Shown here in pieces: positions 1 to 9,585 of a stretch of 64,000 nucleotides of DNA. Source of the stretch: Mesocentrotus franciscanus (taxonomy: Eukaryota; Echinodermata; Echinoidea; Camarodonta; Strongylocentrotidae); the NCBI GenBank assembly GCA_037976565.1, contig CP137675.1, positions 22,259,326-22,323,325 on the forward strand, given 5' to 3'. The notes beneath the pieces are model-generated. The model was not told where the DNA came from, made no database searches, and was given only the letters and a program-made list of their open reading frames with translations. The translations under genes and the position numbers were made by a program. How positions within the stretch are numbered: position 1 is the stretch's first letter; each line of letters begins with the position of its first letter.

Positions 1-255
1 CCAGACACAGTTGGCAAGTATACCGTAACAAGCTGACAAGAATCAGCATATTTTTTGCCAAATGTGCGGGGAACATACTCAATGACACAGTCAGAAAGAA
101 AACTATTCACTGAGAGACGAACTACTCTTCATTCAGTATGACAATTCACACTATAAAAGGGAAACTCTCAAGTCTCAGCGCTCAGCTCTTACATTCACAA
201 AGTATCATTAGAAAACAAAAATAAGTCATCCGACTTCACAATAAAAACTCTCCTC

Positions 256-330
256 TCTCTATCACTCTCTCTCTCTCTCTCTTTCTCTCTATCTGTCTCA
301 AACGCACACACACACACACACACGCACACA
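256..330. repeat. CT and CA microsatellites
   Basis: A (CT)n run is followed by a (CA)n run in gene A's presumed intron 3. The CA tract marks the left breakpoint of the deletion seen in the A' copy. Confidence 0.9.
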
Positions 331-639
331 CACACAAACCAAAAGACAAACATGTAAATAGAGCGATTTAGATATTACATACAGTGCACTGTTAAAACAT
401 GTACATCCAACATTTGCGTCATAATTTTATTATGACAACACGAGGACCTGATATATACAGTTAACAACTAAATTATTCCTACCCTTACCAAGTTTTGTAG
501 TTTGTTTAAGTATGTTAAACATTGATTTGTTCCGATTCATGTTTTTTTTTAATGCGACATATTAAAGAGCTTTACATCAAAAAGTATTCAATGAAGGCCC
601 TAATTCAACCAGTCCATCTTTCATTCTCGAGTTATGAAC

Positions 640-820
640 ACACACACAAACACACACACACAAACAAAAACAAAATTTACTAGGAGTATGAATAATTAAG
701 TTGTTTACTGTAAATCCCTGTTTGTATCCTCCAATCCCCCCTCTCTCTCTCTCTCTCTCACTCTCTCTCTCTCTCTCTCTCTCCCTTTCTCTCTCTCTCT
801 TTCTATCATTCTCTCTCCCT
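640..820. repeat. CA and CT microsatellites beside exon 3
   Basis: (CA)n at about 640-665 and (CT)n at about 741-817. The CT tract begins about 35 nt past the exon 3 donor on the gene strand. Gene B has a longer CT tract in the corresponding place. Confidence 0.9.
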
Positions 821-853
821 CCCTCCCCTATATGGAGAAAATCATATAAATAC

Positions 854-1078
854 CTGGAAATATGCACACTATAAGTCCAGGAGGTATATTTAGTGTTTTT
901 CTCCTGGTAGGACATGCATTGGTTTCAGATGAAGCAGAGATGATCTTGGGGATGGTTTGTACCTTCTTGCCATCGGGATGTTCTTGTTTCTTACACTCCA
1001 TGAACATTGGCAGGGTGTAATTCAGGCCTAACCCGTCCGAACAACATGGCTTACTTGCATCACATGGCACAAGTTGGG
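854..1078 (-). CDS. Gene A exon 3: Cys-rich N-terminal domain
   Basis: Acceptor TTTGCTCTCAG|CC CAA; donor CCA G|GTATTT. It is a symmetric phase 1-1 exon encoding roughly residues 22-96, with paired Cys in CCSDG, then single Cys in MECKK, NACPT and VCIFP. It is strongly conserved with gene B exon 3 over the first half; the Ser-rich middle is shorter here. I do not recognise the fold. Confidence 0.8.
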
Positions 1079-2280
1079 CTGAGAGCAAACACAAGGAGAC
1101 TTTTATAAGTACTAGTGAAGGGTAGATTGAGCCCCCCCCAGAATCCATCTGAAAGAATATTTGTATTGAATATACTGAGTGAAAAATAAAATGGAAAAAA
1201 GAGAAAATTGGGGACACACTCCAGAACGTACTCTTCGATCATCATCACAACCTCTTCTGGTTGTAAACATTAATACATATGGAAACCAATCCTTCATGGC
1301 ATCAGCTCCTGCTTTCTGGAATTTTCTACCTCGCTAAGCCCTTCAGACCTGTCTTTTCTTATGGTAGTATTTATATTGTTTTGTATTATCTTTATGCTCT
1401 CCAGGTTTTTAATGTACATCGCATATTATTATGAACCATCGGAAAAACGAGTTGTCACCGTAATTTCATGGTCAAAACACGACTTGGACTTTTCATCTGA
1501 TGAAGCAACAAATATGTACATACCAAATAATACGCAGGATAGGACAGCTAAAATGGCCTTCCAGTAATGTCCACGTTTCCCACCCTGTGGTAGAAAAATG
1601 ATTTCGTTATTACAAGTCAATGCACTTTAGAATGACAATTTCTATGATTAAAGGTTTTTTTAACACAATAATATGCATACAGATCTGATTCCAGAACCTT
1701 GATAGACCAGTAGATATCTTTCCAAAATCCTGAACAATTGAATTGAATTGAATTTATTTAATCACGGTAAAACTCACATCAGCCTACAAAGATTGCTTTT
1801 CAGCAAGTCCGTGTTACAAACATAAAACAGATCATATAGACATCAAATTGGATATATATATACATAGGAAAAACTACTTAAAGGTGACATATATCAAACA
1901 AAGTGAAGAGAGAAAGCTAATACACAAAAGGAATTACATGTACAAACATAGACATAATAATATAAAAAGTGTTATATGAATGAAAAAGGAACAACAAAAT
2001 AAGAGTAAAAAGCTAAAATATTAAATATAAATAACAGACAAAGATAAATGAGATTAAGAGTGTCGTTTGAATCAATAGGCATAGGGGAAGAGAAAAATGG
2101 GGTAGGATGAGAAAAAAAGGAAAGAGAGAAAGAATGTGAGAAAAGGAGGAGACTTATGTCACACTTAATGAATCTCTGGATTACAGTCGGCATATACGGA
2201 ATGGTACAGTACTGATTTAATTTAATATTTTTCAAAATAACACGGGTTTTTAACAGTAAATGCTTACCATTTGGTCCGTT
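854..2280 (-). CDS. Gene A: secreted Cys-rich/EGF/YWTD-type protein, 5' part only (exons 1-3)
   Basis: This is a paralogue of the complete gene at 17058-25326. Coding exons on the minus strand are 2280-2278 (ATG only), 1584-1524 (61 nt) and 1078-854 (225 nt). All junctions are GT/AG, and the phases (0, 1, 1) match the paralogue exactly. The product starts MGGKRGHYWKAILAVLSCVL, a good signal peptide, followed by the Cys-rich domain containing CCSDGLGLNYTLPMF. The NYT sequon (Asn41) and most Cys positions are shared with gene B. Exon 3 ends in phase 1 before GTATTT, as required for an EGF exon, which must lie left of base 1. No other exon is visible in 1-853. Function is not recognised beyond secretion and, by homology to gene B, a likely extracellular EGF/YWTD architecture. 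Confidence 0.7.
1524..1584 (-). CDS. Gene A exon 2: signal peptide exon (61 nt)
   Basis: Acceptor TTTCTACCACAG| precedes GGT GGG AAA; donor TTTG|GTATGT follows. It encodes GGKRGHYWKAILAVLSCVLF plus one base of Ala22. The length is identical to exon 2 of gene B although the sequence differs, as is usual for signal peptides. Confidence 0.75.
1738..2215 (-). mobile_element. LINE 3'-tail fragment in intron 1 of gene A
   Basis: On the minus strand the sequence ends in the pentamer-like tail AATTCAATTCAATT, typical of CR1/L2-type LINE 3' ends, preceded by AT-rich UTR-like sequence. No RT motif remains. The same fragment is at about 10640-11200 in copy 2. Family and right boundary are inferred. Confidence 0.5.
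2278..2280 (-). CDS. Gene A exon 1: initiator ATG at the 3' end of the 5'UTR exon
   Basis: The minus strand reads ...GGACCAAATG|GTAAGCATT, so the start codon is the last codon of the exon. The same layout is seen in the paralogue (25324-25326) and in the A' copy (11247-11249). The UTR start is unknown; no TATA box is evident upstream. Confidence 0.65.
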
Positions 2281-2344
2281 TTCAAGTGCTCCCGACAGGT
2301 AACCAAGCAATTTCTGCTACGCTGAACTGTTAGATTCACGTCTA

Positions 2345-2829
2345 AAGCCAAGACTGTCTCGACGAAAGGCACGCGCCCAACTACATAATTGTCATAGCAA
2401 CCTCCCTGATTGCTTCAATGATAAAAGTGTCTTCAACAAAATGCATACATAATGTAAAGGACATTTTCCAGTATCGCTTAGCTCAGCTCTAGAAGCAATT
2501 GCATTTAAGGCTTCCAGTTTGATGAATATTATTTCCTTAACTCCCAAAACAAACGAACATCTGTCTGTATCGAATCAACTTGAATTTCATAAGCTAATTA
2601 GAAAGCAATATGGCTTTCCTTAAGCTGAATTTCCAGCGGTACACTGAGAGTTCCAACGCGTTTTAATCACACTTGATATAAGCATGATTAAACACCATAG
2701 TTTCCAATCTGCAAGCGAAACCTTGATTGTTAATAACCTTATATTACTGTATTGTAGTTTCCCCCAATGATTCTGAACTATTCAAGGATAGCCTACTCAT
2801 GTATTGTACCTACTGAAGTGGCTTTAATA
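2345..2829. other. Upstream flank of gene A; no gene seen
   Basis: Up to about 2585 this is shared with 11290-11575 and would be the 5' flank or promoter side of exon 1. No TATA-like motif was recognised. The rest is unique AT-rich DNA. Confidence 0.5.
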
Positions 2830-3329
2830 NNNNNNNNNNNNNNNNNNNNNNNNNNNNNNNNNNNNNNNNNNNNNNNNNNNNNNNNNNNNNNNNNNNNNNN
2901 NNNNNNNNNNNNNNNNNNNNNNNNNNNNNNNNNNNNNNNNNNNNNNNNNNNNNNNNNNNNNNNNNNNNNNNNNNNNNNNNNNNNNNNNNNNNNNNNNNNN
3001 NNNNNNNNNNNNNNNNNNNNNNNNNNNNNNNNNNNNNNNNNNNNNNNNNNNNNNNNNNNNNNNNNNNNNNNNNNNNNNNNNNNNNNNNNNNNNNNNNNNN
3101 NNNNNNNNNNNNNNNNNNNNNNNNNNNNNNNNNNNNNNNNNNNNNNNNNNNNNNNNNNNNNNNNNNNNNNNNNNNNNNNNNNNNNNNNNNNNNNNNNNNN
3201 NNNNNNNNNNNNNNNNNNNNNNNNNNNNNNNNNNNNNNNNNNNNNNNNNNNNNNNNNNNNNNNNNNNNNNNNNNNNNNNNNNNNNNNNNNNNNNNNNNNN
3301 NNNNNNNNNNNNNNNNNNNNNNNNNNNNN
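2830..3329. other. Assembly gap of 500 Ns
   Basis: A run of exactly 500 N. A round number of this kind is usually a placeholder, so the true gap size is unknown. Confidence 0.99.
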
Positions 3330-4556
3330 CTTTAATAACCAAATTGAAGTGCAATTGAGATAATAATTGACTATTTAAAATCGTGAATGCAACATGTCAA
3401 GGATGTCTATGAAGGTATAAAATTACAAACTCTTGAATAGACAACCAAAGGCGAAAGATAGGGGCAAAACCAGTAACCACTGTTGATGTACAGTAGTCGC
3501 CTTTCTAGGTAAGTGTTTCAAATGCATAAAGGTGACCAATATTGACATTTTATGCATATTGACCTTTGTACATAAATAGCCAGTCAAATATATGTGACCA
3601 TATCTCTTTTTTTCATTTCCATCTATACAAAATGACTAAAAAATGTTTGCTGGTAGTATAACTTATCCTTAAGGCCGGCTCACATAGTAGCGGCAAAGAC
3701 CCCGTGAAAATCACATTTTGGCGGTAAAGCGACGGCAAAGGGGAAACCAAGATTTCGCTGACGGGTGGGAACGACCTTCAGCGACAACGCGACGGCAGGG
3801 ACGAATGGCTGCGGCAGGAACGGACTCTAGCGACCAAAATCGGATGTGTCTGGGCGGCGAGTGACGATGTCTGGACGAAGCCCGGCAACAATTAATTAGG
3901 AACGAGGTCGATCAGACGGTCAGCGGATTGGCTGGCGGCAAGGAATGGCGGTTGACGATGGGTTGCTGCGACGATGATGTGACTCAGCGTCCGACATCAA
4001 AGCATGTGTGTGTGCGGGTCACACAAGAATTTTGAACAAGAAGTTAAGAGCGAGATGGGACGATAAATTCCAATATCATGCTTGTTACCTTTCTTAAAAA
4101 TCGGGATTACCTTAGCTATTTACATTTCTTTTGGTACTCTTCCGTTCGTTAGAGCAAAATTATATATGTAAATTAATCCACAATACTAGATCCAAGAAGA
4201 AATGTTTGATTGTCAAAGTCATTTGACATAGAACAATCAAATATTGTCAATATATTGACCTATTAATAAAATTATATTAGTAAACTTATTAATAAAAGTT
4301 TTTTAATGGACTATTTTTAAAACACGCTCTAAGCATATGCTTGTGTTAAAATGACAAAAATAAGAATGAAGAAATAGACTTAGTTAATAGATAATGTGTT
4401 TGCATGATGCCACAAGCTTAATTAGCAGATTGAAACAGTAATTATGATCAGAATACCCGATGTTTAAAATCTGTTCATGCAAATAGACCTACTGAATAAG
4501 ATGACAAAACATCTGTTGTTAAGAGGACAATGCGATGAAGCTAATTAGATCAGCTC
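3330..4556. other. No gene; contains a GC-rich repeat-like island at 3671-4025
   Basis: 3671-4025 is much richer in GC than its surroundings and repeats motifs such as GCGACGGCA and GGCGGCAA. It opens with GGCCGGCTCACATAG and ends near GCGGGTCACACAAG, which looks like a diverged terminal-repeat element. The rest is AT-rich with no coding potential seen. Confidence 0.45.
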
Positions 4557-4688
4557 AAGAGATTTTGTGCTCTCATATATAAGAGCAGAAATTTGTTGCA
4601 ACAAACTCCTACTAGAAACTAAATAGTAGCGAAATCTGTAATAGCGCCAACTGTAGCGATCTAACTCGCTATTTGAATTTCGCTCTTA

Positions 4689-4980
4689 TGCCTGAGTCAC
4701 ACCTTTGCGTATTTGGATTGCGTATTGCTGCGTATTTATGGCAAGCCGTTTTAACATTTATTCCTATTTCTTATTAATTCTTGATATCAAGAAATGAATT
4801 CTTGATATCAAGAAATCGAACTCTTGATATCAAGAATTACCACTGCTTTACAACAGAAAATCATTTATTGATATCAAAAACTCATTTCTTGATATCAAGA
4901 AATAGGAATAAATGTTAAAACGGCTTGCCATAAATACGCAGCAATACGCAAGCCAAATACGCAAAGGTGTGACTCAGGCA
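4689..4980. mobile_element. Foldback MITE with about 83-bp terminal inverted repeats, TA target site
   Basis: The ends are TGCCTGAGTCACACCTTTGC and its complement, nearly perfect for about 83 bases each side. TA is present on both flanks (4687-4688 and 4981-4982), and removing the element plus one TA restores the satellite unit. The centre carries several copies of the palindrome TTCTTGATATCAAGAA. It is compatible with a Tc1/mariner-type non-autonomous element. Confidence 0.85.
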
Positions 4981-5154
4981 TAGGAAGGCAGCAGCCGTAA
5001 CGATCTAACTTGCTATTTGAATCTTGCCACTACTAGTAGGAGAGCGCCAACTGTAGCGATCTAACTCGATATTTGAAATTCGCTCTTATATAGGAGAGCG
5101 CAGCAGCCGTAGCGATCTAACTCACTATTTGAATCTTGCCATTAGGGACTTTTA

Positions 5155-5346
5155 GATTTGCACGACGAGAACGTGGACTGCTACGTGGACATCCTTTTAA
5201 GGCAATGTTGACGTCCTTCTAAGGCACTGTGCCTTAAAGGACGTCACATTGCCCTAAAAGGATGTAGTGCCTTAAAGGACGTCACATTGCCTTAAAGAAT
5301 GTCCACGTAGCAGTCCACGTTCTCGTCGTGCAAATCTAAAAGTCCA
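5155..5346. mobile_element. Foldback MITE in the satellite
   Basis: Terminal inverted repeats begin GGGACTTTTAGATTTGCACG and continue through AACGTGGACTGCTACGTGGA. The interior repeats the motif CTTAAAGGACGTCACATTG. TA flanks both ends (5153-5154, 5347-5348), which suggests a TA target duplication. Confidence 0.75.
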
Positions 5347-5440
5347 TAATACTAGTAGGAGAGCGCCAACTGTAGATCTAACTCGCTATGTGAATTTCGA
5401 TCTAATATAGGAGAGCGCAGCAGCCGTATAGGGATCTAAC

Positions 5441-7001
5441 CATAGAGATATATATTTAAAAAGGCTAGAGTGCGGACTCGTCATACGCGCCCGTGCAAAG
5501 CTCTGTGCGGGCATGGAGGGCGGTCCGCCATTACTGAGAAGGGCAAAACATCGAGAAATACCCGGATGTCCCATTCGAAACTGTGCAATGTTATGCTTTA
5601 TTTTTCGGGTTGATTTATCGGTTTTCGAGTATGAAACGTAATAATTGTGGTATTTTGCATAATGCATGAACCCTACTCATGCCTCAGTCATGGTGACTGG
5701 TGTAGGTCAAGTTTAATTACGGGTGTTATTGTGAGGTAAAGGGATACAGAAAGCTATTTGTATTGCAGTATATCTACAAATACAATTTGGGTTCCTTTTG
5801 TCAATCTACATCAGTTCGTGATTTAATGCAAAGAAAATGTTTATTTTATTTTATACGAGTAAAGAAATATTTTTGAATAATTTAAAGTCAGAATGAGACC
5901 TAGCAGAACGTCACACAATGGCGCCGTTACTGTGCGTTACATAAACTTTGATATTATGAGTATGACATCAAATATTACTTGACTTTCAACCAATCAGAAT
6001 CAAGCATTTCGCTATTATACAGTTTCTAGTGGGCAGGCGCGGATCCAGGGGGGGCAGAGGGCCTTGCCCCAACAGAAAGGAAAGACAAAGGAAAGAGGAG
6101 ATAAAGGGAAAGAAGAAGAAAAAAGGAGGAAAGGAAAGAAGGGGATATCAGTTGCAATTTTCTTGCCAACAAGTTGTGAATCGGGGCAAAAAGGCCCTTG
6201 CCTTCCCCCACCCCGCCAAAAAGAAAGAAGGAAGGGAAAGGGAAGAGGAGAGCTAAAAGGGAAGAAACAATAGGAAGAAGAGAAAGGGTGAAAAGAAGAG
6301 ATCAGTTGCGATTAATCCCGCCAACAACGTGTGGATCAGGGGGCCGGAAGGCCCCTCCCAGCAAACCTACAAACCTTCCTTTTTGTCAATCTACATCAGT
6401 TCGTGATTTCATGCAAAGAAAATGTTTATTTTTATTTTATACGAGTAAAGAAATATTTTTGAATAATTTAAAGTCAGAATGAGACCTAGCAGAACGTCAC
6501 ACAATGGCGCCGTTACTGTGCGTTACATAAACTTTGATATTATGAGTATGACATCAAATATTACTTGACTTTCAACCAATCAGAATCAAGCATTTGGGAC
6601 TTGTGTTTGATTTTTATATCATGATATCAAACAAAGTTTTATGCAACAGGGCCAATGTGTTTCTAATTCAGTTATTGGGACTGACAGGAACATGAGAGCC
6701 AGGGTTTATTGATTTAAAACGCTTTAAAGGTAATATATTCATTTTATGTTTATGGCTATTATAAACAGATTGATACTTATAGATTTAGGATAGAGATGGA
6801 TACGTAGATAGCTAGACACATAAATACATGGATAGATAGATAGAATATAGAAGGGTAGGTAGATTTTCCCCGTATGTTGTGCACAGTATCTTGTTGGGTC
6901 GTTCGTTTTTCTGCCCTCCTTAGTAATGGCGGCTAACGCTCCTGGTCGGCACAGCAATTTGAGCGAGTACGCCCTCTAGCGTTAGTATATATATCTCTAT
7001 G
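5441..7001. mobile_element. 1.56-kb TIR element with 8-bp target duplication GATCTAAC
   Basis: The left end CATAGAGATATATATTTAAA and the right end (reverse complement CATAGAGATATATATACTAA) are inverted repeats. Weaker similarity continues inward for about 110 bp (shared GCTAGAG, CCGCCATTACT). GATCTAAC is repeated at 5433-5440 and 7002-7009, and both copies are part of the satellite core, so the insertion site is unambiguous. There is no transposase ORF. An 8-bp duplication fits the hAT or P superfamilies. Confidence 0.8.
5792..6595. repeat. About 220-bp direct repeats flanking a copied segment
   Basis: 5792-6009 and 6375-6595 are nearly identical direct repeats (TCAATCTACATCAGTTCGTG ... CAATCAGAATCAAGCATTT). 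The 365 bases between them match about 8046-8415: the satellite edge plus the left 345 bp of the hAT-like element. Confidence 0.85.
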
Positions 7002-8070
7002 GATCTAACTCGCTATTTGAATTTTGCCACTACCAGTAGGAGAGCGCCAACTGTAGCGATCTAACTCGATATTTGAAATTCGCTTTTATAGGAGAGCGCA
7101 GCAGCCGTAGCGATCTAACTCGCTATTTGAATCTTGCCAATACTAGTAGGAGAGCGCCAACTGTAGCGATCTAACTCGATATTTGAAATTCGCTTTTATA
7201 TAGGAGAGCGCAGCAGCCGTAGCGATCTAACTCGCTATTTGAATCTTGCCACTACTAGTAGGAGAGCGCCAACTGTAGCGATCTAACTCGATATTTGAAA
7301 TTCGCTTTCATGTAGGAGAGCGCAGCAGCCGTAGCGATCTAACTCGCTATTTGAATTTCGCTCTTATATAGGAGAGCGCAGCAGCCGTAGCGATCTAACT
7401 CGCTATTTGAATTTCGCTCTTATATAGGAGAGCGCAGCAACCGTATAGCGATGTAACTCGCTATTTGAATCTTGCCACTACTAGTAGGAGAGCGCCAACT
7501 CTAGCGATCTAACTCGGTATTTGAATTTCGCTCTTATATAGGAGAGCGCAGCAACTGTATAGCAAAGTAACTCGCTATTTGAATTTCTCTCTTATAAAGG
7601 AGAGCGCAGCAGCCGTAGCGATCTAACTCGCTATTTGAATCTTGCCACTACTAGTAGGAGAGCGCCAACTCTAGCGATCTAACTCGGTATTTGAATTTCG
7701 CTCTTATATAGGAGAGCGCAGCAACCGTATAGCGATGTAACTCGCTATTTGAATTTCTCTCTTATAAAGGAGAGCGCAGCAGCCGTAGCGATCTAACTCG
7801 CTATTTGAATCTTGCCACTAGTAGTAGGAGAGCGCCAACGGTAGCGATCTAACTCGCTATTTGAATTTCGCTCTTTATACATAGGAGAGTGCAGCAGCCG
7901 TAGCGATCTAACTCGCTATTTGAATCTTGCCACTACTAGCACTAATAGGAGAGCGCCAACTGTAGCGATGTAACTCGCTATTTGAATTTCGCTCTTATAT
8001 AGGAGAGCGCAGCAGCCGTAGCGATCTAACTCGCTATTACAGATTTCGCTATTATACAGTTTCTAGTGGG

Positions 8071-9370
8071 CAGGCGCGGATCCAGGGGGCAGAGGGCCTT
8101 GCCCCCAGCAAGGAAAGGGAAAGACAAAGGAAAAGAGGAGATAAAGGGAAAGAAGAAAGAAAAAGGAGGAAAGGAAAGAAGGGGGATATCAGTTGCAATT
8201 TTCTTGCCAACAAGTTGTGAATCGGGGGCAAAGGCCCTTGCCTTCCCCCGCCCCGCCAAAAAAAGAAAGAAGGAAGGGAAAGGGAAAGAGGAGAGCTAAA
8301 AGGGAAGAAACAATAGGAAGAAGAAAAGAAAGGGTGAAAAGAAGGGAGATCAGTTGCGATTAATCCCGCCAACAACGTGTGGATCGGGGGCCGGAAGCCT
8401 TGCCTCCCAGCAAACCTACAAGAGAGAGAAGGAAGGGAAGGGAAAGAAAAACAAGAGAAAGAAGATAGGTAGGGAGATCAGTTGCGATTTTCCCGCCAAC
8501 AAGGTGTAGATCGGGGAGGGCCCACTGGCGTACTGACTGGGGCTTGGGAGTGGAGCGGGGGCTGCCCCCAAATAAAATTCAAACGTGGTTTATTTCTAAT
8601 TCGATACCGGTGATTTACAAATGTCACTTTTAGTAAATTCTACTTTTTATGCTTTTGTTGGAAAGTGACAAATTCCTACATTTACAGTCAGGGCCCGCGG
8701 AATGGCGGGGCTCGGGGGCCTCGAGCCCCCCCCCCCACTTTGTGTGAAAAAGTATATTAAAGAGAAATAGAAAGAAAGATACAATAGTGACCTGCCAGTG
8801 TCAGAAAATAATGAGGTATCAAATTCAAAATATGTTCATCTGACCGTAATTAAATGCCTAAAACACCTGAGTTTCCGGGGCTCCGCCCCTGGACCCACTC
8901 AATGGCCCTAAGGCGGTCCCCTGGATGCTCATCTCACGGTAATTTAATGCCTAAAACCCCTGAGCTTACGGAGCTCCGCCCTGGACCCCACGCCAATTAG
9001 TGACCTGTCAGTGTCATGAATAAGGTATCGAAATATGCTCATCTGACCGTAATAAATGCCCATACCCCCTGGGCTTCCGGGGGCACCGCCCCTTGACCCC
9101 CGCCGGGGCTTTGCCCCTAGACCTCACGCCAATTTACGCTACGCTCTACCTGATCGTAAATAATTTAGCCTCCCCCCACCCTATTTGAAAAAAGTTCAGC
9201 GGGGCCTGCATGTACACTGTAAGAGTGGGGTGATGTGGATTTTTTGTCTGCCCCCCCCCCAAAAAAAAACCGTTTTTGCTCATTACGCCACTGCTGGTCA
9301 CCGTTACGAACAAATATTTGGCTCGCATAATTTCAAATTTGGCCCCCAAGAAATCCTGGATCCGCGCCTG
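8071..9370. mobile_element. hAT-like non-autonomous element, 1.3 kb, near-perfect 8-bp target duplication
   Basis: The termini are CAGGCGCGGATCCAGG and its complement. The flanks CTAGTGGG (8063-8070) and CTAGTAGG (9371-9378) differ at one base and both derive from the satellite. The interior includes purine-rich tracts and three imperfect repeats of a segment containing CATCTGACCGTAAT and GGGGCTCCGCCCCTGGACC (about 8830-9110). No intact ORF for a transposase was found. Confidence 0.75.
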
Positions 9371-9585
9371 CTAGTAGGAGTTTATCGCAACAAATTTCTG
9401 CTCTTATATATGAGAGCACAAAATCGCTATGTTTGCGAGAGAGTTAAGTCCCGTTGTTACTATATGAAAGTGAAAGAATTATCAATACCTCCAAACTCAC
9501 CCGAATTACAATCTCGTTGGAATAAGGTAAGTTTAGATTCCGTCGAATTTGAATAATGCGTTTGTAATCATTGGATCATTTCTGT

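Larger units (their letters stand above)
1..2585. repeat. Segmental duplication, copy 1 (contains gene A 5' exons)
   Basis: This stretch is closely similar, in the same orientation, to about 9586-11575. Both begin with CAGACACAGTTGGCAAGTAT and both end around the block CTTCCAGTTTG...CTCCCAAAACAAACGA. Copy 1 keeps exon 3 of gene A (854-1078); copy 2 lacks everything from the CA microsatellite (about 325) to about 1213. Copy 2 instead has about 190 extra bases (about 9705-9895). Both copies carry the same LINE-type tail in intron 1, so that insertion is older than the duplication. The left boundary may lie outside the window. Confidence 0.85.
4557..9425. repeat. Composite satellite block (54+58 bp dimer) invaded by transposons
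   Basis: The recognisable unit is a dimer. One half (54 bp) starts GGAGAGCGCCAACTGTAGCG; the other (58 bp) starts GGAGAGCGCAGCAGCCGTAG. They share the core GCGATCTAACTCGCTATTTG. Tandem stretches are about 4610-4686, 4983-5152, 5348-5440 and 7002-8070. The two outer edges (about 4558-4615 and 9366-9425) are inverted copies of one divergent unit containing GCTCTCATATATAAGAGCAG. The intervening DNA is inserted elements, listed separately. Confidence 0.85.

Noticed and set aside
1361..1567. Plus-strand ORF of 68 codons
   Set aside because: It is antisense to the signal-peptide exon of gene A; the minus strand has the splice signals.
2767..3363. ORF spanning the N gap
   Set aside because: It consists of unknown bases.
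6026..6482. Lys/Glu/Arg-rich ORFs in purine tracts
   Set aside because: Compositional artefact inside the copied hAT-like segment, repeated at 8066-8299.
7002..8070. CRISPR-like array because of regular repeats with variable pieces
   Set aside because: Eukaryotic dimeric satellite; the between-repeat pieces are themselves recurring sequence, not unique spacers.
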